Shown here: piece after piece, positions 54,242 to 62,404 of the stretch | Numbering within the stretch: the stretch's first letter is position 1 | How the letters are laid out: the number at the start of each line of letters is the position of its first letter | Assembly: GCF_012911605.1 (NCBI RefSeq) | Contig: NZ_JAAMPT010000200.1 | Location: forward strand, 1 to 64,000 | From: Flavobacterium solisilvae | GTDB taxonomy: Bacteria; Bacteroidota; Bacteroidia; Flavobacteriales; Flavobacteriaceae | Reading direction: 5' to 3' | DNA length: 64,000 nt | Notes under the pieces: generated by a model | Database searches by the model: none | What the model saw: the letters and a program-made list of their open reading frames with translations, nothing else | Told to the model about the DNA's origin: nothing | Program-made: the position numbers and the translations under genes

Positions 54242-55351
54242 ATGCAAAAAAAACTACCCGTATTCACTCTTGGTGTAGAGGAAGAATACCAAATAATAGA
54301 TCCGATAACCCGAGATTTACGCTCGCATTTGTCAAAAATCGTTGACGGAGCAAAAGTAACACTAAACGAACAGGTAAAAGCTGAAATGCATCAATCAGTT
54401 GTTGAAGTTGGAACCATGATTTGCAATAATGTGAAAGAAGCCAAATGCGAAATCAAAGTTTTGCGAAGTAAAATTGTTGAATTGGCAGACAAACAAGGTT
54501 TGGTTGTTGGTGGCGCAGGAACGCATCCTTTTTCACGTTGGCAAGACCAACCCATAACTGATGATCCGCGTTATCATCATATTGTAAACGAATTGCAAGA
54601 TGCGGCACGTTCCAATTTGATTTTTGGAATGCATTGCCACGTTGGTATTGAAAATCGTGAAATTGGTTTACAACTAATGAACCAAGCGACCTATTTCTTG
54701 CCACACATTTTTGCACTTTCCACCAATTCGCCTTTTTGGGAAGGACGAAATACGGGTTATAAATCTTTCAGAACCAAAGTTTTTGATAAATTTCCACGAA
54801 CAGGTTTACCCGAATATTTTGATAGCGTTCAGTCTTATGATAACTATTTAGATACATTGGTAAAAACAGGTTGCATTGATAATCCGAAGAAAATTTGGTG
54901 GGATTTGCGTTTGCATCCATTTTACAATACGATTGAATTCCGTATTACCGACATGAGTTTAACTGTTGATGAAGCTATGTGTATTGTGGCGATTATTCAA
55001 GCAATTGTTGCAAAACTGTACAAGCTAACCATTTCAAACACAAGTTTTAACATCTATAGATTGGCATTGATAAAGGAAAATAAATTCCGTGCTGCTCGAT
55101 ATGGAATTGATGGAAAAATGATTGATTTTGGTCTAAAAGAAGAAGTAGAAACCAAACTTTTACTACACGAATTACTTGAATTTGTTGACGATGTAGTCGA
55201 TGAACTAGGCAGTCGAGATGAAATTAATTACATCCATACCATTTTAAACGAAGGAACAGGTGCTGATAAACAGTTGCGTGTTTTTGAACAAACCCACGAT
55301 TTATCAAAAGTGGTTGATATGATTACTAGCGAATTTACAAGAGGTTTATAA
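54242..55351 (+). CDS. GCS2-type carboxylate-amine ligase (YbdK-like)
   Basis: A 369-residue glutamine-synthetase-fold ligase of the glutamate-cysteine ligase 2 family (COG2170). The family opening is LGVEEEYQIIDP (11-22); the metal and ATP region includes MHCHVGIENRE and the RLHPFYNTIEFRITDM stretch. E. coli YbdK has weak Glu-Cys ligase activity, but the true substrate of the family is unsettled. It sits in the middle of the ligase row, so it may add an amine to the product of the preceding ATP-grasp enzyme. Confidence 0.92.
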   Translation: MQKKLPVFTLGVEEEYQIIDPITRDLRSHLSKIVDGAKVTLNEQVKAEMHQSVVEVGTMICNNVKEAKCEIKVLRSKIVELADKQGLVVGGAGTHPFSRWQDQPITDDPRYHHIVNELQDAARSNLIFGMHCHVGIENREIGLQLMNQATYFLPHIFALSTNSPFWEGRNTGYKSFRTKVFDKFPRTGLPEYFDSVQSYDNYLDTLVKTGCIDNPKKIWWDLRLHPFYNTIEFRITDMSLTVDEAMCIVAIIQAIVAKLYKLTISNTSFNIYRLALIKENKFRAARYGIDGKMIDFGLKEEVETKLLLHELLEFVDDVVDELGSRDEINYIHTILNEGTGADKQLRVFEQTHDLSKVVDMITSEFTRGL

Positions 55352-55397
55352 AATTATAATTGATTTTTCAAATTGACTTTTGAAGTTGATTTTTGAA

Positions 55398-55428
55398 TTT
55401 GACATTGAAATTGAAAAAGTTATCTTTG
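55398..55428 (+). promoter_or_regulatory. promoter upstream of the amidotransferase gene
   Basis: TTTG at 55398-55401 and TATCTTTG at 55421-55428 with a 19-base gap, 20 bases before the ATG. An exact match to the Bacteroidota pattern, so this gene can be expressed separately from the three genes before it. Confidence 0.65.
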
Positions 55429-55448
55429 CATCATCAAATAGTTAAATA

Positions 55449-56276
55449 ATGAGCAACCAAATCCGTGTAGCAGTTTTAGATATGTATAATGGCGAACCCA
55501 ATCAAGGAATGCGCTGTATTATAGATATTATCAATCGATTTAACCAAATGGTTACGTTTCAGATTTTTGATGTTCGAGGTAAAAATGAATTCCCCGATAT
55601 TAAAAAGTTTGACATTTACATTTCCACTGGCGGACCAGGAAATCCATTGGAAGGCGATGGAAATTGGGATTTAAAATGGTATGATTTTATTGAACAATTA
55701 TGGCAATGGAATAAAGAACAAAAGACAAAAAAACACGTGCTTTTTATTTGTCATTCGTTTCAAATGGCGTGTCATCACTTTGGTTTAGCAACTTTAAATA
55801 AAAGAAAATCAACTTCTTTTGGCGTTATGACTATTCATAAAACCGAAGCTGGAACGTATGATCCAATTCTTGAAGGATTACAAAGTCCTTTTTACGCCAT
55901 TGATAGCAGAGATTTTCAAGTAGTTCAACCAAAATTGAGCATTTTCAACAAAAAAGGTGCTCAAATTATAGCTTTAGAAAAAATTCGAAATCATGTTGAA
56001 TACGAACGAGCGATTATGGGAGTTCGATTTTCAGATGAATTTGTTGGTTTACAATTCCATCCCGAAGCTGATGCGTTAAGTTTTATTGCCAATTTAAAAA
56101 GCAAAGAAAAAAGAGAAAATATCATCGCGATGAAAGGGAAAAACAAATTCCGCGACATGCTTGAGGATTTATTGGACGAAGATAAAATCTACAAAACCAA
56201 TGAAACGATTATCCCTAACTTTCTTCGAATTGCTATAAACGATTTGATGAAACATAGAAAAACGTTATCTAATTAG
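55449..56276 (+). CDS. class I glutamine amidotransferase
   Basis: A 275-residue protein with a GATase1 domain that releases ammonia from glutamine. The nucleophile is Cys101 in FICHSFQM, and His204 and Glu206 are in LQFHPEAD. The oxyanion-strand glycines are TGGPGNP. No synthetase domain is fused, so ammonia probably passes to a neighbouring ligase, possibly the GCS2 or ATP-grasp protein. The C-terminal 50 residues are Lys-rich and helical. Within the ligase gene row. Confidence 0.88.
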   Translation: MSNQIRVAVLDMYNGEPNQGMRCIIDIINRFNQMVTFQIFDVRGKNEFPDIKKFDIYISTGGPGNPLEGDGNWDLKWYDFIEQLWQWNKEQKTKKHVLFICHSFQMACHHFGLATLNKRKSTSFGVMTIHKTEAGTYDPILEGLQSPFYAIDSRDFQVVQPKLSIFNKKGAQIIALEKIRNHVEYERAIMGVRFSDEFVGLQFHPEADALSFIANLKSKEKRENIIAMKGKNKFRDMLEDLLDEDKIYKTNETIIPNFLRIAINDLMKHRKTLSN

Positions 56277-56288
56277 TATCAAGTATAA

Positions 56289-56342
56289 AGTATTAAGTAT
56301 CAAGACTATATTTTGACTGTCAAAATCTTAATACTTAATACT
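56289..56342. repeat. inverted repeat AGTATTAAGTATnAAGA
   Basis: Seventeen-base arms with one mismatch flank a 20-base loop in the gap between the amidotransferase and the next gene. AAGTATTAAGT words recur inside and after it. No T tail. Confidence 0.65.
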
Positions 56343-56362
56343 CAAATCTTAATACTTAAACC

Positions 56363-57553
56363 ATGAACACTAACTATAGAAACCTATTCAACCAAGCTTT
56401 TTCAGTAGAAAAATACAATGCTTTCATTGACGACATCAACTCAGATTTTGATTATAAAGTAACCTTTAGAATTGGAGAAACACCGTTTTTTATTTCCAAT
56501 GAATTAAAAAAACAATTACTTGAAGGTTGCCAACAAGTGATTGATTTTATTCAGCGTGATGATTTCAATAGTTTAACCGAAAGAGCTTTGGAATTGAACA
56601 GAAAAGTTCCAAATCAAGATAATCATACTACTTTTTTAGCCATCGATTTTGGAATTTGTGAAGAAGATGGACAAATTGTTCCAAAGCTAATTGAAGTACA
56701 AGGATTTCCTTCCTTATTTAATTTTCAAAATCATTTATCCGAGAAATTCGTTTCTCATTATCCTTTTTTATCAGAACTCACACCTTTCTTAAATGGTTTA
56801 AATCAGGAAAGTTATCTAGCTTTAATTAAAGAAGTTATCACTAATAACATTCCAATAGAAAATGTAATTCTGCTGGAAATTGAACCTGAGAAACAAAATA
56901 CCAAAATCGACTTTTATTACTGCAAGAAAGACATCGGAATTCCATTTGTTTGCGTAACTGAATTATACGAAAAAGGAAAGCAATTGTTTTATAAAAATGA
57001 TAAAGGTGAAGAAATTCAAGTAAAACGAATTTACAACCGTGTGATTTTTGACGAATTGGATTTACGTACTGATTTACAACTCAATTTTGATTTCTCAAAA
57101 AGCTATGATGTAGAATGGGCTGGACATCCCAACTGGTTTTTCCGAATTAGTAAATTCATTTTGCCTTATTTGAAAGGAAAGTATTTTATTGAAACCACAC
57201 TTCTATCCGATTTGAAGGAAATTCCAAATGATTTAGAGAATTATGTATTAAAACCTTTGTTCTCTTTCTCCGGAAGTGGCGTTATTTTCCACGTAAAACG
57301 AGAAGATATCGAAGCTGTAACTGAAAAAGACTTATACATTCTTCAGAAAAAAGTCCATTACAAACCAATCATTCAAAGTCCTGACGGATTAGTAAAAGCC
57401 GAAGTACGAATTTTAGCCGTTTGGCCAAAAGATGACGAAAAACCGACATTAGTTACCAATTTAGTTCGACTAAGTCGTGGCGAAATGATTGGTGTAAAAT
57501 TCAACAAAGATAAAGATTGGGTTGGCGGAACTGTTGGAATGTTTGAGAAGTAA
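56363..57553 (+). CDS. divergent ATP-grasp-like protein
   Basis: A 396-residue soluble protein. Its C-terminal half has ATP-grasp-like marks: LENYVLKPLFSFSGSGVIFHV with a lysine and Gly-rich loop, LQKKVHYKPI, and AEVRILAVWPKD. The middle contains LIEVQGFPSLFNFQ. The order suggests a glutathionylspermidine-synthase-like or circularly arranged ATP-grasp, but I cannot place it in a named family. It follows the amidotransferase gene by 86 bases and probably acts in the same pathway. Confidence 0.7.
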   Translation: MNTNYRNLFNQAFSVEKYNAFIDDINSDFDYKVTFRIGETPFFISNELKKQLLEGCQQVIDFIQRDDFNSLTERALELNRKVPNQDNHTTFLAIDFGICEEDGQIVPKLIEVQGFPSLFNFQNHLSEKFVSHYPFLSELTPFLNGLNQESYLALIKEVITNNIPIENVILLEIEPEKQNTKIDFYYCKKDIGIPFVCVTELYEKGKQLFYKNDKGEEIQVKRIYNRVIFDELDLRTDLQLNFDFSKSYDVEWAGHPNWFFRISKFILPYLKGKYFIETTLLSDLKEIPNDLENYVLKPLFSFSGSGVIFHVKREDIEAVTEKDLYILQKKVHYKPIIQSPDGLVKAEVRILAVWPKDDEKPTLVTNLVRLSRGEMIGVKFNKDKDWVGGTVGMFEK

Positions 57554-57584
57554 TGCAATCTTTTTTTTAATCCAATACGCAAAC

Positions 57585-57654
57585 TTGTCATTTCGACGAA
57601 GGAAAAATCGCATCAGCAAAAGATTATGTGATTTCTCCTTCGTCGAAATGACAA
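57585..57654. repeat. long dispersed palindrome TTGTCATTTCGACGAAGGA
   Basis: Arms of 29 bases (57585-57613, 57626-57654) are reverse complements with two mismatches, the outer 19 perfect, with a 12-base loop. It resembles the GTCATTGCGAGGAACGAAGCAATC elements at 30198 and 60998 in outline (GTCATT-n-GA-AG-AATC). It lies between converging genes and could stop transcription, but no T tract is present. Confidence 0.85.
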
Positions 57655-57655
57655 A

Positions 57656-58219
57656 TTAAAAATATATCTTTTTTATTTCCAAAAAACTCTTTTCTGTCGT
57701 AATTAATTGCTCAACAATTTCTTTTCGCAATTCATCCAAATCATCAAATTGTAAATACTTTGACCAAGAGGTTTCGGTTAGAATTTCTTTAATGATTTTG
57801 ATAGTTTTTGCAGTTTCGGAGGCATTTCTTAGAACATATTTCGGCTCATAATCTGGTGAAAGTTTATGATAAAAATTTACTTCATTTGAAATAAAATCTA
57901 CTTTTATAAAAAATAATTTTGAGGTTTCATCATTTGGATAAAAATCGGTCCAATTGGCAAAACCAACTTTCATTTGCTGTGATTTGAAGTTATCATCGGC
58001 TATCAATCGCCAGCGACAATTGGCAGCTCTTCCCCAATGATTAGAAATTCGATACACACCAACTTCTGTAAAAATATAACCACTACACGATTTGCTTTTG
58101 TGACTTAACGGTAGATTTTCAATTTCAGCAAAAGAAACTTCTCGCCAAAGGCAAAAAGTATATTTGTGGAAGTTAAGTTTGTTATAGGTTTTCAAGAAAC
58201 TTTTTTTTAAAAACCGCAA
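57656..58219 (-). CDS. hypothetical protein with uncertain start
   Basis: A 187-residue soluble protein in the longest frame, starting at TTG. A TTG at 58195 is an equally possible start, and no ATG exists in the first 80 residues. The conserved-looking core is GYIFTEVGVYRISNHWGRAANCRWRL. I do not recognise the family. The first codon of the longer version falls within the left arm of an 18-base inverted repeat (58213-58230), so the original 5' end may have been changed. It is surrounded by repeats on both sides. Confidence 0.6.
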   Translation of the reverse strand: MRFLKKSFLKTYNKLNFHKYTFCLWREVSFAEIENLPLSHKSKSCSGYIFTEVGVYRISNHWGRAANCRWRLIADDNFKSQQMKVGFANWTDFYPNDETSKLFFIKVDFISNEVNFYHKLSPDYEPKYVLRNASETAKTIKIIKEILTETSWSKYLQFDDLDELRKEIVEQLITTEKSFLEIKKIYF

Positions 58220-58340
58220 ATTCGCAAATTAAAGTCATTTTAATAAAATCATTAAGATATTAAGTTTCATTAAGATTGTCACCTTTAATTTTCCTTAAAT
58301 CTATTAATGATTTCAAATTAATAATTCGTGAATTTGCGGT
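58213..58340. repeat. inverted repeat ACCGCAAATTCGCAAATT around a gap
   Basis: Eighteen-base arms at 58213-58230 and 58323-58340 with two mismatches. The 92 bases between are AT-rich with repeated ATTAAGAT words. The right arm lies next to the stop of the ATP-grasp gene and the left arm overlaps the start of the hypothetical gene. Confidence 0.7.
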
Positions 58341-58346
58341 AGACTA

Positions 58347-59567
58347 TTAATGCAACTTTTTAACCGCTTCTTGCTGTGCAACAGTAGCAAAATCTCGAAC
58401 TAATCTTTCGGCATAATCGTCTAATAATTCACGAACTCTAGCATGATTATCGCTTTTTACAATCAAACCAGCGTGATATTCTAGCGGCACGCGGAAACAC
58501 ACTTCGCTATCGTTGAAACCAGACAAATCAGGATGTTCAAATTTGGATAAAGTCAATACAATTCCGGCAAAGCCTTTGTTTATTTTTGGTAATTTATATT
58601 CTTTTCCTTTTACCAAACTATCTTCAATTTTTGCCCATTCGCTCCAAAGATTTACACCCGAAGCTGCTTCAACCATTTCAGCTAAATGTGCACCGCCAAC
58701 TCGCGACGATGTTTCCAAAAAGTAAATTTTTCCATCATCATTGCATTTGATAAACTCGGTATGATTGGCACCGTGTTGCATTCCAAAAGCTTTCAAAACT
58801 TGTTCGTTTACCTTTTTAATTTCTTTGTCATCTTTTGTGTTATATGGAATATTGGCACTTCTAAAAATTCCGCCACCTTGCGAAATTTCCATTGGTGTTG
58901 CTAAATATTGCGACGTAATAGAAAAAATAGTTTTTCCGTTTATATTCAATCCGTCACAGTGATAAACCGCTCCGGGTTTAAATTGTTCCACCAAATATTT
59001 AATACGGTTTTCATTACCTAATTCGTGGATTTTTTGCCACAATTCTTCTTTGGAATGTACTTTCATAATTCCTGATGCCGAAGCTTCGGAACGCGGTTTT
59101 AAAACCCAAGGTGCATCAACGTTATCAGCAAATTCATTGATTTCTTCATCGTTAAATAAAGCGCTAAACGCCGGAATTGGAATTCCTGCATCTTTCGCAC
59201 GCATGCGCATTGCCAATTTATCTCTAAAATATCTTCCAGTGGTTTGTCCCATTCCTTGCATACGCAGATTTTCACGAAGAAACGCTGCTTTTTCAACATC
59301 AAAATCGTCCAAGGCAACAATACCGTCAATTTTTTTGTGACGCATTAAACTCGCCACTCCAGAAAGTAAATCTTCTAAATTCCAATCAACATCTTGTCCT
59401 GGCATGAAAAATATTTCATCAATATATTCCATTGCCCAAGGTTTATCACGCAGTTTTTCGGAAGTAATTAGGTAAACACGATTTCCTTGTTTTTTTAAAT
59501 TAATTAAAAAATCATTTCCCTTGAAATAATTTGAAATACAAATAAAGTTTTTGATTGGATTTTCCAT
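58347..59567 (-). CDS. ATP-grasp ligase (PurK/CPSase-like)
   Basis: A 406-residue ATP-grasp enzyme with a Rossmann-like N-terminus, an ATP-binding stretch APWVLKPRSEASASGIMKV, LVEQFKPGAVYHCDGL, and the metal-binding end HTEFIKCNDDGKIYFLETSSRVGGAH with an acidic and an Asn-type position replaced by Ser. Distinct from the RimK-like protein at 53231. It starts three bases after pepA ends on the same strand, so the two genes are an operon. Confidence 0.88.
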   Translation of the reverse strand: MENPIKNFICISNYFKGNDFLINLKKQGNRVYLITSEKLRDKPWAMEYIDEIFFMPGQDVDWNLEDLLSGVASLMRHKKIDGIVALDDFDVEKAAFLRENLRMQGMGQTTGRYFRDKLAMRMRAKDAGIPIPAFSALFNDEEINEFADNVDAPWVLKPRSEASASGIMKVHSKEELWQKIHELGNENRIKYLVEQFKPGAVYHCDGLNINGKTIFSITSQYLATPMEISQGGGIFRSANIPYNTKDDKEIKKVNEQVLKAFGMQHGANHTEFIKCNDDGKIYFLETSSRVGGAHLAEMVEAASGVNLWSEWAKIEDSLVKGKEYKLPKINKGFAGIVLTLSKFEHPDLSGFNDSEVCFRVPLEYHAGLIVKSDNHARVRELLDDYAERLVRDFATVAQQEAVKKLH

Positions 59568-59570
59568 ATA

Positions 59571-60992
59571 CTATAAATTTTCGATGAATTTAGTAATTAA
59601 ATGTACGCCATAAGCCGTGGCGTGTTTGGTTTTGGCAAATTCGCTATCGCCAAAAGCAACTCCTGCAATGTCAAGATGTGCCCAAGATGGATGTTTTTCG
59701 GTAAAAAATTCTAAAAACTTAGCTGCCGAAATGGCTCCAGCAACTGGTTTTCCTGAATAGTTTTTTACATCGGCAATTTCACTATCAATATCGCCTTTAT
59801 AATCGTCCCAAAGTGGCAATTGCCATAACTTCTCGCCTATTTCTTTTCCTGAATTTTGTAGACTTTTTGACAAATCATCATTGTTGGTAAACAAACCGGC
59901 ACATTCGTAGCCTAAAGTTCCAACAACGCTTCCGGTTAAAGTAGCCAAGTCAAGAACGGTTTCGGGTTTGTAATTTTTAATCAAATAAGACAATCCATCG
60001 GCAAGAATTAATCGACCTTCGGCATCGGTATCAATGATTTCAATCGTGTGACCTGAATAACTGTTAATCACATCACTAGGTAAAAATGAAGTGGCATCAA
60101 CCGAGTTTTCACAAGCCGGAACAATTGCGGTAACTTGATATGGCAATTGCAAATCGGCTATCAATTGCATCGCGCCTAAAACAGCTCCAGCTCCAGCCAT
60201 ATCACATTTCATTTGCACCATTCCGGCCGTTTTAATATTCAAACCGCCAGTGTCAAACGTAATTCCTTTTCCGACCAAACCGATATGTTTTTTGGCATTG
60301 GCTGGCTTGTATTCCATAATGATAAATTGCGGTTCGCGCGCACTTCCTTGACCAACGGAAAGGAACGAATGCAAACCAATTTCAGTGGCTTTTTCTTTGC
60401 CAAAAACAGTTACGTTGAAACCATATTTTTTTCCGGTTTCGGTTGCCCAATCGGCTAAGTATTTTGGTGTTACTTTATTTGGTGGTAAATCAACTAAGTT
60501 GAATGTTTCGAGTTGTGCATTGGCAATTTTTATTCCTTTTTCAACATCAGAATGAATGTCTTTTTTGGTTAAAATCTGTAATTCAAAATCTTCCTTTTTA
60601 AACGAATGAAGCTCTGATTTTTTATAATGACCTAAATCGTATGTTCCTAATAAAAGTCCGGAAATCGTGGCTTCAACTTGGTCGTTTTTGAATTCATCCG
60701 GAATTACCAGAGCAACATTTATTCCAAAAACATCTTTTTGTTTGGCTGAAATTCTGCGAAAAATGGTTTTCAATGCTTTGTAATCAATGTCTTTTCCTAA
60801 ACCGATAAAAACATGTGTACAATCGTATTTTTCGACCAAATAATGCGTGTCTTTTTTTCCATAAAACACTTTTGAAGGAACCGAAATTCCGTGATATTCT
60901 ATCGGAACAATACTTTTTACATTGGTTTCAAAAACAGGAATTAAAATGGTTCCTGTGAAATTATCTAGACTTTGGATGTATTTTGTTTTCAT
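59571..60992 (-). CDS. pepA: M17 leucyl aminopeptidase
   Basis: A 473-residue cytosolic zinc aminopeptidase. Catalytic and metal residues are readable as Lys242 and Asp247 in GKGITFDTGG, Lys254, Asp264 in MKCDMAGAGA, and Asp323/Glu325/Arg327 in DTDAEGRL. The usual NTDAEGRL has Asn replaced by Asp321. It releases N-terminal residues from peptides and, in this setting next to three ligases, could trim or process their product rather than serve general turnover. The first gene of the two-gene operon with an ATP-grasp ligase. Confidence 0.93.
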   Translation of the reverse strand: MKTKYIQSLDNFTGTILIPVFETNVKSIVPIEYHGISVPSKVFYGKKDTHYLVEKYDCTHVFIGLGKDIDYKALKTIFRRISAKQKDVFGINVALVIPDEFKNDQVEATISGLLLGTYDLGHYKKSELHSFKKEDFELQILTKKDIHSDVEKGIKIANAQLETFNLVDLPPNKVTPKYLADWATETGKKYGFNVTVFGKEKATEIGLHSFLSVGQGSAREPQFIIMEYKPANAKKHIGLVGKGITFDTGGLNIKTAGMVQMKCDMAGAGAVLGAMQLIADLQLPYQVTAIVPACENSVDATSFLPSDVINSYSGHTIEIIDTDAEGRLILADGLSYLIKNYKPETVLDLATLTGSVVGTLGYECAGLFTNNDDLSKSLQNSGKEIGEKLWQLPLWDDYKGDIDSEIADVKNYSGKPVAGAISAAKFLEFFTEKHPSWAHLDIAGVAFGDSEFAKTKHATAYGVHLITKFIENL

Positions 60993-60997
60993 TTTTT

Positions 60998-61022
60998 TGT
61001 CATTGCGAGGAACGAAGCAATC
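60998..61022. repeat. half copy of dispersed repeat TGTCATTGCGAGGAACG
   Basis: TGTCATTGCGAGGAACGAAG followed by CAATC is identical to the left arm at 30198-30222. No right arm is present. It lies six bases upstream of the pepA start codon. Confidence 0.8.
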
Positions 61023-61050
61023 GCGTCCTCAAATTATTTTTATTTTCTTA

Positions 61051-61097
61051 ACCACTAAGAACACAAAGGTGTCACGAAGTTCACAAAGTTTTTAGTG
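61051..61097. repeat. CACTAAG/CACAAAG repeat
   Basis: Short words CACTAAG, CACAAAGG, CACGAAGT and CACAAAGT follow one another and end in TTTAGTG, the reverse of the first word. The vocabulary is the same as the flanks of the GxxExxY gene near 7900-8430. Confidence 0.6.
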
Positions 61098-61113
61098 TTT
61101 AAAATTTGATCAT

Positions 61114-62256
61114 TTACTCATTTTTATCACTAAAAAACAACCATTCAATCGCTTTTGGAAATTCATCGCTCCAATAACGTTCGTTATGTTTTCCTTCCAT
61201 GTTAATGCTCAATCGCACTTTCATTTTTTCGGCAAAACCTTCTTTGTTCAATAATCGTTTTTTGAAATTTTTGACATGATCAATCATCGTTGCACTTTCA
61301 TCGCCACCAGCATAAAGATAAATTCTCGTGTCTTGTGGTTCATCCATATCAAGGAATGACAATTTGATTTTTGGCACAACCCAAAGTGATGGTGAAAAAA
61401 TCATCAGTTTTCCAAATACTTCGGGATACATAATTCCGGAAAAAATGCTGACCAATCCGCCCATCGAACTTCCGCCAATTCCTGTAAATTCACGTTCGGG
61501 CTTGGTTCTGAAATTTTCATCCACAAACGGTTTTAAGGTATCGGTTAAAAAACGAATGTATTTTTTGCCTTCGCCAGTTCCGAGAACAGTATTGCCAACA
61601 TTATATTCTTTAATCCGTTCTTTTTCAGCATGTTCAACCGCAATAACGATAATTTTTCCAATTTTATATTCAGCCATTACGGCTAATTTCTTGTCGATTT
61701 CCCAATTACCATACTGTGCATTTTCATTGAACAAATTTTGTGCATCTTGAAGATAAATTACAGGATAATGTTCGGTTGATGTTTCATAATCGTGTGGCAA
61801 CAAAGCCCAAACTCTGCGGGTTTTGTTCAACTGTGGAATTTCGAATTCTTCGGAAATTAAATGTACTTTGGGTAAAAATTTGGATTTAAAAGGCAACCAA
61901 TTGTGACGCCATTTTGCAACGTGTTCTTTGCGAACGCCATTTTTTTGTTTGCAACTTCTATTTTCGGTACGATTTCCAAATTTATCAATTTCAACTTCGC
62001 TCCAATCGCCACGAGTGAATTTATATAGCAATTCATCGGGATAATTGAAATCGTGAGCAAACTTAAAATGATACAAACCTTGTCCAACGCGTTCCATTTC
62101 GAAGTTTTTGTCTTGGGTAATCCAATTATTGAAATTTCCTGAGATATAAACTGGTCGTTCGTCGTCTTCGTCTGTGGTTAAAATAATATTGAGTTGAGGT
62201 TCAATTATTTTTTTGCTTTCTACATCTTCAACTAAGTTTTCTACTTCTTTTTGCAT
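61114..62256 (-). CDS. esterase with N-terminal CBM48-like domain
   Basis: A 380-residue alpha/beta-hydrolase. Residues about 22-120 form an early-set (CBM48/AMPK-like) sandwich (VYISGNFNNWITQDKNF, LYHFKFAHDF); the catalytic domain starts about 130 with VHLISEEFEI and has the nucleophile elbow GGSSMGG, and EGKHNERYW provides the likely catalytic histidine. It resembles esterases of the IroE/Fes/antigen-85 group, which cut esters on sugars or siderophores. No signal peptide is visible. Last member of the ligase-hydrolase block; it lies 122 bases upstream of the pepA start on the same strand as pepA. Confidence 0.85.
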   Translation of the reverse strand: MQKEVENLVEDVESKKIIEPQLNIILTTDEDDERPVYISGNFNNWITQDKNFEMERVGQGLYHFKFAHDFNYPDELLYKFTRGDWSEVEIDKFGNRTENRSCKQKNGVRKEHVAKWRHNWLPFKSKFLPKVHLISEEFEIPQLNKTRRVWALLPHDYETSTEHYPVIYLQDAQNLFNENAQYGNWEIDKKLAVMAEYKIGKIIVIAVEHAEKERIKEYNVGNTVLGTGEGKKYIRFLTDTLKPFVDENFRTKPEREFTGIGGSSMGGLVSIFSGIMYPEVFGKLMIFSPSLWVVPKIKLSFLDMDEPQDTRIYLYAGGDESATMIDHVKNFKKRLLNKEGFAEKMKVRLSINMEGKHNERYWSDEFPKAIEWLFFSDKNE

Positions 62257-62404
62257 TCTAATTTTTGTTAATCCTAAAAAGTAAATATAGGTTATTAACT
62301 ATTGAAAACAAAAGGATTTTGAAAAATTAGCATATCAATGAAAATGCTTCGTTTTTATTGAAAATAATATAAAAAAAGTAATTTTTGAGTAACTCTACTA
62401 CGTA

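Noticed and set aside
61328..61750. 140-residue plus-strand frame over the CBM48 esterase
   Set aside because: Antisense to the catalytic domain of the esterase; no own domain.
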